This document shows positions 27,597-37,015 of a stretch of DNA of 64,000 bases, piece after piece. Source of the stretch: an uncultured Myxococcales bacterium (GTDB lineage: Bacteria > Myxococcota_A > UBA9042); the NCBI GenBank assembly GCA_903842345.1, contig CAIMLR010000004.1:124001-188000 (forward strand), read 5' to 3'. Below the pieces are notes generated by a model. It made no database searches, had not been told where the DNA came from, and saw only the letters and a program-made list of their open reading frames with translations. A program made the translations under genes and the position numbers. The first letter of the stretch is position 1, and each line of letters begins with the position of its first letter.

Positions 27597-30500
27597 TCAC
27601 GGCGCGTAGTGGTAGCCCATGTCCAGCGTCGCGGCGTCCTTCACGCCATCGGTGCGCGTCGTCAGCATGCTGAAGCCGCCTGAAGCCGACGCCAAATCCG
27701 GCACGAGTGCGCCGAGGTTGGCCGGTCCGGGATCGGTGCACGGCGACGGGTAGCCCTGCCCCGCAGCGATTTGCGAGAGGTAGTACGGCCCGCGCGGTCC
27801 AGCGACAAACTGCGGATCGGCGTCGATGTTGCCGTTGCCGCCGATGAAGAAGCCCTTGCCGCCGTTCAAATGGCCGCCCGGGTCGTCGATGCCGATGGCG
27901 CTGTTCGTCACGTCGCAGAATTGGATGGTGCCGTTGCCCGCGCCGCCCGCGCTGAGCTGGTTGCCGTAGGTCGCGCTGTTGGCACCCAAGATGGCGTACG
28001 CGAGGGTGCCGGGTTGCGAGAAGTACGCCGCGCCGCCGCGCACCGCGGAATTGCCAATGAACGTCGCGCCCTTGATCAGGGGATAGACCGGATAGGACCA
28101 GCCCTGCTGCGGGTCCGCCGTGTAAATCGCGCCGCCGTTGATTGTCGCTTTGTTGTTCAGGAAGAGCGCGTCGGTGACCTGGAGCTTGTAGTTGGTCCCA
28201 AAGTTCTGCCAGCAGCCGTCAAAGTAGATCGCCCCGCCGTAGTTGGACGTGTTGCCGTCAAACACGTTGCGCTCGATGAACACGTCGCCGAGATCGGTGT
28301 AGCGCACCTCGATCGCGCCGCCGCTCGTGCCCTTGTTGCCGGTGAACGTGCAATCGTCAATCGACGTGCTGCTGCCCGCGCGGATCGCCGTGTTCTTGTT
28401 GTTGGTGAACGTGCACGACGCGATGAGCGTGTGGTAGCCGCCATCCGCGGTCGAGATTCCGATGCCGTTGTTGCTGACAAAGTTGCAACCCATGATGAGC
28501 GCGGACCCGGAGACGCTCACCGCGTCGGGGTTCAGGGCAAAGCGCGCGCTGGCGATGAACCCTGCCGCGCTCATGTACCACGCCGTGCTGATGACCGCCG
28601 TGCCGGAGAAATGGTGCAAAGTGCCGCCGCTGATGCTGAAGCCAGTCTCGAAGTCGTCCCCGAACGCGTGCGGCACCTTGCCGCTGCCGTTCCATTCGCA
28701 GTAATTGCTGCTGATTGACGCCATGTTCTGCACCGCCGCGTAGTTGTACTTGACGGCAACGTTCGGCGAGTTCGCCACGCAGTAGCTCAGCGTGACGGTG
28801 CCGTGGTTGTCAGCAAACGCCGCCGCGCCGGCGTTGGACGCGTTGTTGTCGGTGAACGTGCAGAGGCCAAAGCTCGCGCTTGCTTTCGCGCCCGTCGCCG
28901 TGGTGCCGCCGCCGCTCGTCGCGGAGCAGTTGCGGATCGTCGACTCGTAGACGATGGCCTTGGTCGTGACGGTCGCCGCGTTGACGTAAATCGCCGACGC
29001 CGACGCTTTCTGGATCGTCAGCCGGCCAATCACGGTCGCCGTCTCGCCCGTCTCGCTGAAGTTGAAGCCACGGCCGTTGTTCTGCACGTCGATGACGACC
29101 GCGCCTTGCGCCTCGCCGAGGATGACAATCTGCCGCCCCATCGTGACCAAGTTGACGTTGCCGGCGCCGACGTACAACCCGGCGTGGATGAAGACCACGT
29201 CGCCGTTCACCGACGCGTTGATCGCCGCCTGGATCGTCTGGAACTGCTGGTCGCCGCCGACGTGCACGAACTTGCCGGTGTACACGTAGACGACCACAAA
29301 ACTGCTCGCGCTGTGGCCGAGCGCGTCCGTGACCGAGACCCGGACGACGTGCCCGCCGAGGGACCAAATCGCCGTCGAGAAGGTCGCCGTGCACGCGCCG
29401 CCGCTGCAGAGCATCGGCTTGTCCGGCGTCCCGTTGTTGTCGCTGTCAAACTTCACCCCGGTCGCGGGGTCAACGTCGCCGTTGGGGTCGCTGTACACCA
29501 CAGTCAACGTCACGCTTGAGCCCAGAAGGACCGGCGTAGGTCCGCTCGAGGTCCTCTCGATCTTCGGATCGCTGTCGATGAAGCACTTGCCGCCCTTGCA
29601 CGCGCCCGCCGCGCCGCAGACGGTGCCGTCCGCGCTCTTGACCGTCGGCGTGCAAACCGGCGCGCCGTTCAAGCAGGTCGTGGCGCCGGCGAAGCAGTCG
29701 TCCGTGCAAGCGGTGCCGGGCACGAGCGCGTCGTTGATGACGTGGACGCAGCCGGCATTGGCCGAGTTGCAGCTGTCCACCGTGCACGGGTTGCCGTCGT
29801 CGCATGCGAGCGCCGCCGCGCTGCCGTTGTGCACGCACGCTTGGCTGACGCAGGTGTCCACGGTGCACGCGTTGCCGTCGCCGCAATCCGCCGCGCTGGC
29901 GCAAACGCACTGGTTGTCCGTGCCCAGGCACTTGCCGCCGCTGCACGTGTCCTGGATGGTGCACGGGTTGCCGTCGTCGCACCCAGCGGTGGTGTTGCCG
30001 TACTGGCAGCCCAACGTCGCGCTGCAGCTGTCCGCGGTGCACGGGTTGTTGTCATCGCAGTTCAGCAGCGTCACGATGCAGTCGCTCACCGGCGAGCAGT
30101 ACTCGCTCGTGCACACGCTGCCGTCATTGCACGTGCCGACCGTGTGGCTGCAACCGCTCACCGCGTCGCACGCGTCGATCGTGCAGTTGATGGTGTCCGC
30201 GCAGTTCACAGCCGCGCCCACGCACGCGCCGCCCGCGCACTTGTCGCCCGTTGTGCAGACGCTGTTGTCCGTGCACGCCAGTGTGTTGGCGGCATGCGCG
30301 CAGCCGGTCGCGGCGACGCAGCTGTCGGTGGTGCAGACGTTGGCGTCGTCGCAAGAAATGGCGGTGTGCGTGCAGCCCAACGTCGCGTCGCACGCGTCAA
30401 CGGTGCACACGCTGGCGTCCGCGCAGTTGCCGGACGGCGCGTGCACACAGCCCAGGATGGGGTCGCACGAGTCCGCGGTGCAGGCAACGCTGTCATTGCA

Positions 30501-32669
30501 CGTGTTGGCCGTGCCCGCGCACTTATTGGCGGTGCACTTGTCACCGGTCGTGCAGGGGTTGCCGTCGTCGCACGTCCCGGTGTACGCGGCGTGGGCGCAG
30601 CCGGTGACCGCCGCGCAGGTGTCCGTTGTGCACGGGTTGCCATCGCCGCAATCCACGGCGGGATAGACGCAGCCCTTGACGCTGTCGCACCCGTCACTCG
30701 TGCAGACGCTGGCGTCGGTGCAGACAAGCGCGGTGTGCACACAGCCAACTTTGGCGTCGCAGCTGTCCAGCGTGCACGCTGTGCCGTCGTTGCAGTCCAC
30801 GGCGGTACCGGCGCACGCGCCGTATTGGCACTTGTCGCTGCTCGTGCACGCGGTGCCGTCGTCGCAGCTCGCGGTGTTGAACAGGTGCTGGCAGCCGCCC
30901 ACGCAGCCGTCGTCGGTGCACGTGTTGCCGTCGTCGCAGTTGACTGGAGTGCCAACGCAGGCGCCGCCCGTACAGGTGTCGTTCACCGTGCAGCCCTCGG
31001 CGTCGTTGCAGGCGGTCGTCAGGTTGACATGCTGGCAGCCGGCAAACGGATCGCAACTGTCGCTCGTGCAGCCGTTGCCGTCGTCGCAGGCGGCGCCGCC
31101 GACGTCGACATGCGCACAGCCCAACGGAAACGCGCAGCTGTCGGTCGTGCACGCGTTGCCGTCGCTGCAGTTGGCGGGCGTGTGCGCGCAGCCGGAAACG
31201 CCGTTGCACGCGTCGACTGTGCACGGGTCGCCGTCCTCGCACGCGCTGGTCACGTGCAAGCAGCCCGTCGCGGCTTGGCAGGAATCCACGGTGCAATCGA
31301 CGCCGTCGCTGCAGTTCACCCCTTTGCCCGCGCAGACGCCGGTGTTGCACGCGTCGCCGGTCGTGCAGGCGTCGTTGTCCGAACACGCCGCGCTGTTCCA
31401 CGCGTGGATGCACCCGTTCAGGCAGCCGTCGTCGGTGCAGACGTTGCCGTCGTCGCAATTGAGCGCCGGAGCCGAGCATGCGCCCTTGCTGCACCAATCC
31501 GGACCCGTGCACGCCTCGCCGTCGTCGCACGCCGCGTCAAGCGCGGTATGCACGCAGCCGCTCGCGCTCTCGCAGCCGTCGCTTGTGCAGGATTCGCCGT
31601 CGTCACAGGAAATCGACGTCCCTTTGCACAAGCCGCCGCTGCAGGTGTCATTGCCCGTGCACGCGTTGCCGTCCGCACACGGCGCGGTGTTGGCAACGTG
31701 GACGCAACCCTTGGCGGGCTCGCAGCTGTCATCGCTGCATGGCTGGCCGTCGTCGCAGTTTTTGGCGGTTCCGATGCACGTGGTTGCCACGCAAACGTCG
31801 CCGGTCGTGCATTTGCTGCCATCGTCACACGCGGCAAATGAGGGCGAGAAGACACAGCCAGAATCCGGCGCGCACGTTTCCGCGGTGCACGGATTGGTGT
31901 CCGTGCAGTCAAGCGCCGCGCCGCCGACGCATGTGCCGGCAACGCACTTGTCGGCGGTCGTGCAGGCATTGGCGTCGTCGCACGCGCCGGCGACGGGCGC
32001 CGTCACGCAGCCAAGGGAGGCGAGGCAGCCGTCGACCGTGCAGGCGTTGCCGTCATTGCAGATCGCCGCCGCGTGTGTGCAGCCGAGCGCGGTATCGCAG
32101 CCGTCCACGGTGCACAGGTCGCCGTCATCGCAGTTGAGCGTGTCGCACGCATACGTCACCGCCGCGTCGTCAGCGTCCGCGTCACCGGCAGTCGCCGTGT
32201 CGGGGGCGTCCAGGGCATCGATGACCGCCACGGCATCGGGCGCAGCGGCGTCAGCACCTGCGGCATCGGGGGCATCCGGAGCGACCGCATCGCCAACGTC
32301 CGCCACGTCCGGATTGCCGGCGTCATCGCCATCCGGTGCCGCATCGGGCTGCTGCGCCACGTCGGTCGGGGCCTCCGCGGCGTCGGCGTCAAGCACCGCG
32401 TCGTTCGATGCGTCCGCATCGCTGCCAACCAACTCGTCGACCGCAACGTCCGCGGCGGGCACGTCACCGGTGGCATCGGCGTCCACCGCGGCGACTCCAT
32501 CGGCTTGGCCATCGGCGGCGAGGATGTCAGTCGCGGCCACGTCGGCCGTCCAGGCGTCGACATCCGGTTGCGCGACGTCGTCTGGAGCCGCGGGTGCGGG
32601 CGCTGTGCACGCCGTGGCGATGAGCGAGAAGGCAGCAGCGAGCGGCAACAGGACACGCGGAAAAGTCAT
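27597..32669 (-). CDS. Giant Cys-rich repeat lipoprotein with C-terminal parallel beta-helix
   Basis: About 1690 aa. The signal VLLPLAAAFSLIATAC is followed by a 150-residue linker made almost wholly of Asp, Ala and Val. Residues about 173-1030 are tandem CTDC-type modules (CDDGNxCTxDxC and GDxCxxGxC). An Ig/PKD-like segment follows (SVTLTVVYSDPNGDVDP, about 1030-1130). The rest is a right-handed beta-helix (QTIQAAINASVNGDVVFIHAG, then many short strands ending in Asn and Gly), as in pectate-lyase-like and Pmp-like surface proteins. It has no MYXO-CTERM tail. The start is the ATG at 32669 with GGGGG upstream. The beta-helix suggests polysaccharide binding or cleavage, but I see no catalytic signature. 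Confidence 0.88.
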   Translation of the reverse strand: MTFPRVLLPLAAAFSLIATACTAPAPAAPDDVAQPDVDAWTADVAATDILAADGQADGVAAVDADATGDVPAADVAVDELVGSDADASNDAVLDADAAEAPTDVAQQPDAAPDGDDAGNPDVADVGDAVAPDAPDAAGADAAAPDAVAVIDALDAPDTATAGDADADDAAVTYACDTLNCDDGDLCTVDGCDTALGCTHAAAICNDGNACTVDGCLASLGCVTAPVAGACDDANACTTADKCVAGTCVGGAALDCTDTNPCTAETCAPDSGCVFSPSFAACDDGSKCTTGDVCVATTCIGTAKNCDDGQPCSDDSCEPAKGCVHVANTAPCADGNACTGNDTCSGGLCKGTSISCDDGESCTSDGCESASGCVHTALDAACDDGEACTGPDWCSKGACSAPALNCDDGNVCTDDGCLNGCIHAWNSAACSDNDACTTGDACNTGVCAGKGVNCSDGVDCTVDSCQAATGCLHVTSACEDGDPCTVDACNGVSGCAHTPANCSDGNACTTDSCAFPLGCAHVDVGGAACDDGNGCTSDSCDPFAGCQHVNLTTACNDAEGCTVNDTCTGGACVGTPVNCDDGNTCTDDGCVGGCQHLFNTASCDDGTACTSSDKCQYGACAGTAVDCNDGTACTLDSCDAKVGCVHTALVCTDASVCTSDGCDSVKGCVYPAVDCGDGNPCTTDTCAAVTGCAHAAYTGTCDDGNPCTTGDKCTANKCAGTANTCNDSVACTADSCDPILGCVHAPSGNCADASVCTVDACDATLGCTHTAISCDDANVCTTDSCVAATGCAHAANTLACTDNSVCTTGDKCAGGACVGAAVNCADTINCTIDACDAVSGCSHTVGTCNDGSVCTSEYCSPVSDCIVTLLNCDDNNPCTADSCSATLGCQYGNTTAGCDDGNPCTIQDTCSGGKCLGTDNQCVCASAADCGDGNACTVDTCVSQACVHNGSAAALACDDGNPCTVDSCNSANAGCVHVINDALVPGTACTDDCFAGATTCLNGAPVCTPTVKSADGTVCGAAGACKGGKCFIDSDPKIERTSSGPTPVLLGSSVTLTVVYSDPNGDVDPATGVKFDSDNNGTPDKPMLCSGGACTATFSTAIWSLGGHVVRVSVTDALGHSASSFVVVYVYTGKFVHVGGDQQFQTIQAAINASVNGDVVFIHAGLYVGAGNVNLVTMGRQIVILGEAQGAVVIDVQNNGRGFNFSETGETATVIGRLTIQKASASAIYVNAATVTTKAIVYESTIRNCSATSGGGTTATGAKASASFGLCTFTDNNASNAGAAAFADNHGTVTLSYCVANSPNVAVKYNYAAVQNMASISSNYCEWNGSGKVPHAFGDDFETGFSISGGTLHHFSGTAVISTAWYMSAAGFIASARFALNPDAVSVSGSALIMGCNFVSNNGIGISTADGGYHTLIASCTFTNNKNTAIRAGSSTSIDDCTFTGNKGTSGGAIEVRYTDLGDVFIERNVFDGNTSNYGGAIYFDGCWQNFGTNYKLQVTDALFLNNKATINGGAIYTADPQQGWSYPVYPLIKGATFIGNSAVRGGAAYFSQPGTLAYAILGANSATYGNQLSAGGAGNGTIQFCDVTNSAIGIDDPGGHLNGGKGFFIGGNGNIDADPQFVAGPRGPYYLSQIAAGQGYPSPCTDPGPANLGALVPDLASASGGFSMLTTRTDGVKDAATLDMGYHYAP

Positions 32670-32780
32670 CAAAGCCCCCGCGAGTCGCCGGATGAGTCCG
32701 CACGAAGCGTGGCGGCCATTGTCGCACGCGGGAACATTCGGTCAAGCCTGAGGAAAGCGCGTGCGGGCGCCCGTCGGTCG

Positions 32781-33344
32781 TCAGGTGAGCCAGGCCAGGA
32801 CCCGCGGATCCTCACGCGGCGGCGCGGGCGGGATCGCCTTGGGATAACCGACGATGATCGGCGCAATGGCGGCGCCGCTGGCTGGGATGCGCAGTTCCTC
32901 CCGGACTTCCGGCATGTTGAGAACGCCGAGCGCAAAGCCGATGCAGCAGGTGCCCAGTCCGGCATCGCATGCCGTGAGCATCAGGTTCTCGGCGGCGAGC
33001 CACGCGTCGGCGTCGCTGAATGGGCCGCGTTCTTCGACGCAGACCGCGACGAGCGTGCTCGCGTTGTAGAAAATGTTGAACTCCTTGGCGCTCAACAAAT
33101 CCCGGTAGACGCGGGTCTTCTGGTCGAGCTTGGGGTCCGCCAGCAGCAGTTCCTTGGCGCGATCGGAGTAGCGCTTGAGCCGCGCCGCATCCTGGATGAC
33201 CGCAAAGCGCCATGGCTGACGGTTCATCGCGCTCGGCGCTTGGACGGCGGCCTGCAGCAACGAATTGACCGTGCTGGCCCCCACGGGCCGATCGAGATAG
33301 TCGCGCACCGCGCGGCGGGTCTGTATCGCTTCAAGAACATCCAT
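32781..33344 (-). CDS. Nitroreductase family protein
   Basis: A 187 aa FMN-dependent oxidoreductase of the NfsB/FRase I fold. The N-terminus DVLEAIQTRRAVRDYLDRPV carries the FMN-phosphate arginines. SAMNRQPWRFAVI is the second FMN motif, and the C-terminal GFALGVLNMPEVREELRIP plus VGYPKAIPP complete the family pattern. Typical substrates are nitroaromatics, quinones or flavins, but the natural one is not readable. The start is the ATG at 33344 with GGGAGG upstream. Confidence 0.9.
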   Translation of the reverse strand: MDVLEAIQTRRAVRDYLDRPVGASTVNSLLQAAVQAPSAMNRQPWRFAVIQDAARLKRYSDRAKELLLADPKLDQKTRVYRDLLSAKEFNIFYNASTLVAVCVEERGPFSDADAWLAAENLMLTACDAGLGTCCIGFALGVLNMPEVREELRIPASGAAIAPIIVGYPKAIPPAPPREDPRVLAWLT

Positions 33345-33381
33345 TGCAGAAACCTCCCCCACGCATCCAATTGACTGCCAA

Positions 33382-33963
33382 CTAGCGGCGGCGAGGCCCA
33401 CCGCCACCACCGAAACCGCCACCAAACGGACGGCCGCGGAACGGCGGCTGGCCCCAACCCGGACCGCGAAACGGGCGGTACGGGACGCCAATGCGGAACC
33501 ATGGCCGCGCGTACCACGCGAAGCGCGCCGGCCCAGGCACGCCCCAGCGCGGCGCCATGCCAAAGCCGAGCACCCACGGCGCGACGACCCAGCGCCAGCC
33601 GAAAGTGGGGTAGTAGACGTACATGTACGCGAGCGCCGCCTCAGGAACGACGTGCGTGTAGGCCGGCGCGTAGGGCATCCAGAGCCAGCCGTATTGCGCC
33701 GTATGCACCCACTGACCCGCTGGCGCGGCAGAAGCCGGTGCTGGCGGCACAGGCGTGGCGGCGGGCGGCGGCGGCTCGAGCGGTTGCCCGGGTGGCGGCG
33801 CCGGGTTCTGCGTCGATGGCGGCGGCGGCGGTTCCATCGGCGCCGGACCAGACGGCGGTTGATTGGCAGTTGGCGCCGGCGGGGGAGGCAGCGGCTGGGA
33901 CTGCGCGCGATCGGGAACCATAGCAACAGCGACGAGCGCCAGAACAGCGAGTGGCTTGAACAT
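33382..33963 (-). CDS. Secreted Pro-rich, Trp/Tyr/Gly-rich protein
   Basis: A 193 aa protein with a cleavable signal (MFKPLAVLALVAVAM to RAQSQ), about 65 residues of Pro-rich low complexity, then a Trp/Tyr-rich domain (GQWVHTAQYGWLWMPY, TFGWRWVVAPWVLGFG) and a Gly/Arg/Pro-rich tail ending GGGGGPRRR. The GQWVxTxQYGWLW motif recurs in short exported proteins of related bacteria with no known function. No catalytic residues are apparent; a cell-wall or envelope structural role is a guess. The start at 33963 has GGGG upstream. Confidence 0.72.
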   Translation of the reverse strand: MFKPLAVLALVAVAMVPDRAQSQPLPPPPAPTANQPPSGPAPMEPPPPPSTQNPAPPPGQPLEPPPPAATPVPPAPASAAPAGQWVHTAQYGWLWMPYAPAYTHVVPEAALAYMYVYYPTFGWRWVVAPWVLGFGMAPRWGVPGPARFAWYARPWFRIGVPYRPFRGPGWGQPPFRGRPFGGGFGGGGGPRRR

Positions 33964-34311
33964 CGGAGACCCCAAATGTGCAGGACTGCTCGGCAGAACG
34001 CCGCAGACAAGTGCGGCCGGATCGGAAAGCAAATAGCGTGCCAATTCGCGAGAATTCACCGAACAGCAGCGGGAGGCGCAATCACCGGGCGCGGGCGCTT
34101 GGACCACGGGCGCCGTGGGCGATTTTCCCCAATCGGTGCGCGCATTGCCCCAGCGCTCGCGCCAGGCCGGAGCGCGGCGTCGGGTTCCTCAACGCGGCGC
34201 TGCCGGTCGCGAAGGATGTCGGTCCACGAACGTGGGCTTGGCTGCGCGCGAAGGCAGGGTCACGTGCGGCGGGAGCCAAGCATTCGCTCCCGTCACACGT
34301 CCCCGCGAGGA
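33964..34311. other. 348-base gap without a gene
   Basis: It lies upstream of the Pro-rich secreted protein and downstream of the FG-GAP gene. The only structure I see is an inverted repeat GGGAGC/GCTCCC with a nine-base loop at 34271-34291. That is about 20 bases past the FG-GAP stop and could be a weak terminator. The rest carries no convincing frame or repeat. Confidence 0.6.
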
Positions 34312-36657
34312 TTATCCCAATCGCACACGGCGGCGCAGGATCAGCGCGCTCAAGCCCGCAATCAGCAAGCCGAGCGTCGTCGCCGTCGTGCTGCTCCGCG
34401 GAGCGGCGGTGCAACCACCCTTGGCGCCGTCTTTGCCGGCGCTGCCGTTGCACAGGTAGCTCGTGGCGGTGATTTCCGCGCCGCTCAGCGTGCCGTCGCC
34501 GTTGCTGTCGATGCCGGACTCCAGCTTCTTGCCGCCGCCCTCGCAGTTCGCGCCCGCGGCCTCCTCGCTGATTTTGACCAAGCCCGATTTGCCGTCGCCG
34601 CCCGCTTTACCGTCCGCACCGGCTTTGCCGTCCGCACCGGATTTGCCATCGCTGCCGTTGGCGCCCGTGCAGATGTATGCCGTGTTCTGGACTTCGCTGG
34701 CTTCGAGCGTGCCGTTGCCGTCCTTGTCCAAGCCGCTTTCGACCTTCTTGCCGCCGCCGGTGCACTTCGTTCCTGCCGGTTCATCGCTGATCTTGAGCAG
34801 GCTGTTCGAACCCGCCGCGCTGGCCGTGCCGTCCTGGCCATTGCAGACGTACGCCGTGCTGACGATTTCCTCGCCCGTCAACGTCGCGTCGCCGTTCAGG
34901 TCGACGCCGGACACGACCTTCTTGCCGCCAGTGCCGCAATTGCTGCCGGTCGGCTCGTCGCTCAGTGCCACGATCGTGGCGCTTCCCTTGCCGCCAGTTG
35001 CGCCCGGTGCGCCGTTGCAGATGTAGGACGTGCTGCTGATCTCGTCGCCCGTCAGGGTGCCGTCGCCGTTGCCGTCCACGCCGGAAATGAGCTTCTGGCC
35101 GCCGAATTCGCAGTTCTCACCGGCGGCTTCCGCGCTGACGAGCGCGAGGCTCTTCTTGCCATCGCTGCCATTGGCGCCAGCGCTTCCGGAGGTGCCGTTG
35201 CAGATGTAGCTCGTGCCAGCGATTTCCGCGCCGGTGAGCTGGCTGTCGCCGTTCTTGTCCTTGCCGACGAGCACTTTCTGGCCGCCCGCCGCGCAGTTGG
35301 CGCCCGGTGCCTCGGGGACGACCTGAATCGAGCTGCCGAAAGTCGGCGGCGCGGTGCAGGAGCCGCCGTTCCCACAGCCGTTGGTATTGAGCGCGCTGCC
35401 GAGATAGACGATCGGGTGGCCGTAGCCGCCGTCCAACGTCACGAGGTCGATCTTGCCATCGCCGTCAAAGTCGCCGCGGCCGATCTGGTTGGAACCGGTA
35501 CCGACGTCGCCGATGTCTGCCCGTGTGTAGCCCAAGCCGGGGCCGTTGGAGAGGAACAGGATCACCGGGTACTTGCCGGTGTCCTCCGCGCCGCAGCACC
35601 AGGCGCCACGGGTGGTGGCCACGTCGACGAAGCCGTCGTTGTTGATGTCGACGCTGACGGCACTCCACGCGCCTTCAGCCTGGCCCCATGGACTGCCGGC
35701 TGGGGGGCCATAGGAGACGGCAGTGCCGAACGGGAAGCCGGCCGCCTGCGACAGCGTCGCTCCGCCGCCGAGCCACGCGTCCACGCCGCCGTCCGTGTTG
35801 GGCGTAATGGCGTCCGTGGAGCTCTGGAGCGTGGCCGAGGCCAACAGGTCCAGCTTGCCGTCCAGGTTCAGGTCGGAAATGCTGAAGTTGCTGGCGTGCC
35901 CGCCATTGCCCACCTTGAAGTTGGCGATGTCCGCGCCAAACGTGCCGTCGCCGGCGCCTTTGAGCACATGGACGGTCTTCGCACCGGATTTGATGTTGTC
36001 ATTCCAGTCCAAGGTGGCCAGATCCAGCAACTTGTCGCCGTCAAAGTCCGCCAGAATGAGGTGGCCCGCGGGGCCGCCGAACGCCGGTAGCGCCGTGAAC
36101 GTGCCGTCGCCATTGCCCTTGTACGGGTGCAGATCGATGGGCTGACCATTGTTTGGATTGTAGAAAATGGCGACCATGTCTGGCATGCCGTCGTTGTCAA
36201 AATCGCCCAGCGCCACGTCCTGCGCTCCATAAGTGGGATAGCCGATTTGCGCAGTCGAAGCAGGCGTCCAGCCGCCTTTTCCGTCGCCCAGCAACACGCG
36301 CACGGCATCGTAGCCGGTCGTCACCACGTCGATGTTGCCATCGCCGTTCAGGTCGGCAATGTCCATGCCAAACAGATTGTTCGTCGCGGTCGTGGTCATC
36401 GTGAAGTCGCCATCGCCCTTGGCGATGAACGTGTGCAGGTTGCCCGCTGCGTAGCCCGCGACCAGCAAGTCGGTCTTGCCGTCCTTGTTGATGTCGTACG
36501 TGATGATTTTCTGTGGCGAGTCGTTCGTTTGCACGGTCGCCGCCACCTGCGCAAACGCCGGAACGACGGGACCGGGCTGCACAGCGTTGGCAACTGCGCC
36601 AGCGCTCAATACGCCGCCAATTGCGGACAAAAATCCAAAACGCTTCGTAATGCTCAT
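34312..36657 (-). CDS. FG-GAP propeller protein with Cys/EF-hand-like repeats and MYXO-CTERM-like tail
   Basis: A 781 aa exported protein. After a signal-like N-terminus (SITKRFGFLSAIGGVLSAGA) come seven FG-GAP/VCBS units, each starting with a calcium loop such as DINKDGKTDLLVAGY, DLNGDGNIDVV, DFDNDGMPDMV and DFDGDGKIDLV: a seven-bladed integrin-like propeller. From about residue 440 there are five repeats of about 60 residues of the form CxxGGxKxxSGxDxNGDGTLxxxEIxxTxYxCNG, separated by collagen-like Gly-Xaa-Asp runs. The last 34 residues are GGCTAAPRSS, a hydrophobic stretch and RRRVRLG, the three-part sorting signal of MYXO-CTERM proteins. The start is the ATG at 36657 (AGGAG upstream). Confidence 0.86.
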   Translation of the reverse strand: MSITKRFGFLSAIGGVLSAGAVANAVQPGPVVPAFAQVAATVQTNDSPQKIITYDINKDGKTDLLVAGYAAGNLHTFIAKGDGDFTMTTTATNNLFGMDIADLNGDGNIDVVTTGYDAVRVLLGDGKGGWTPASTAQIGYPTYGAQDVALGDFDNDGMPDMVAIFYNPNNGQPIDLHPYKGNGDGTFTALPAFGGPAGHLILADFDGDKLLDLATLDWNDNIKSGAKTVHVLKGAGDGTFGADIANFKVGNGGHASNFSISDLNLDGKLDLLASATLQSSTDAITPNTDGGVDAWLGGGATLSQAAGFPFGTAVSYGPPAGSPWGQAEGAWSAVSVDINNDGFVDVATTRGAWCCGAEDTGKYPVILFLSNGPGLGYTRADIGDVGTGSNQIGRGDFDGDGKIDLVTLDGGYGHPIVYLGSALNTNGCGNGGSCTAPPTFGSSIQVVPEAPGANCAAGGQKVLVGKDKNGDSQLTGAEIAGTSYICNGTSGSAGANGSDGKKSLALVSAEAAGENCEFGGQKLISGVDGNGDGTLTGDEISSTSYICNGAPGATGGKGSATIVALSDEPTGSNCGTGGKKVVSGVDLNGDATLTGEEIVSTAYVCNGQDGTASAAGSNSLLKISDEPAGTKCTGGGKKVESGLDKDGNGTLEASEVQNTAYICTGANGSDGKSGADGKAGADGKAGGDGKSGLVKISEEAAGANCEGGGKKLESGIDSNGDGTLSGAEITATSYLCNGSAGKDGAKGGCTAAPRSSTTATTLGLLIAGLSALILRRRVRLG

Positions 36658-37015
36658 GACTCGGGCACTCCTGGGCAGCGCCGACACGGATGAATGTGGC
36701 GGATGCTGACTATGTCAGGGAAGCAGCGACAGCCGTCGCAGCTAAATAAATGCGAAGGGACAGACACCGCATCTGCCCAGCTCACGCGGCGGAGCTTTAC
36801 CCAATCCTGCGGATCGATGTCAAGACGCCGCGACCTCGCACTCGCGCTTTTCGCTAGGTGCAATGGCCGTTATTTCGTTGCTGACGAATAATTACGCGAA
36901 ATTGTAATTCATTTCGCCTACCACAACCCAAGCGGAGCAACGCTGCGGGTGGCACCCCTGGCTCCGCCCGCTACGGTGTCTGAATCCGCCCAATCACCGC
37001 GCCCTTGTCCCCGTC
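36658..37015. other. 358-base gap with AT-rich patch
   Basis: It separates the FG-GAP gene (start side) from the 3' end of the largest Cys-rich gene. An AT-rich patch around 36870-36915 stands out from the GC-rich surroundings and is a candidate promoter or untranslated region. At 36931-36972 partial inverted repeats (AGCGGAGC/GCTCC-GCCCGCT and GGGTG-G-CACCC) lie about 45 bases past the stop of the upstream Cys-rich gene and may end its transcript. No convincing open frame is present. Confidence 0.5.
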
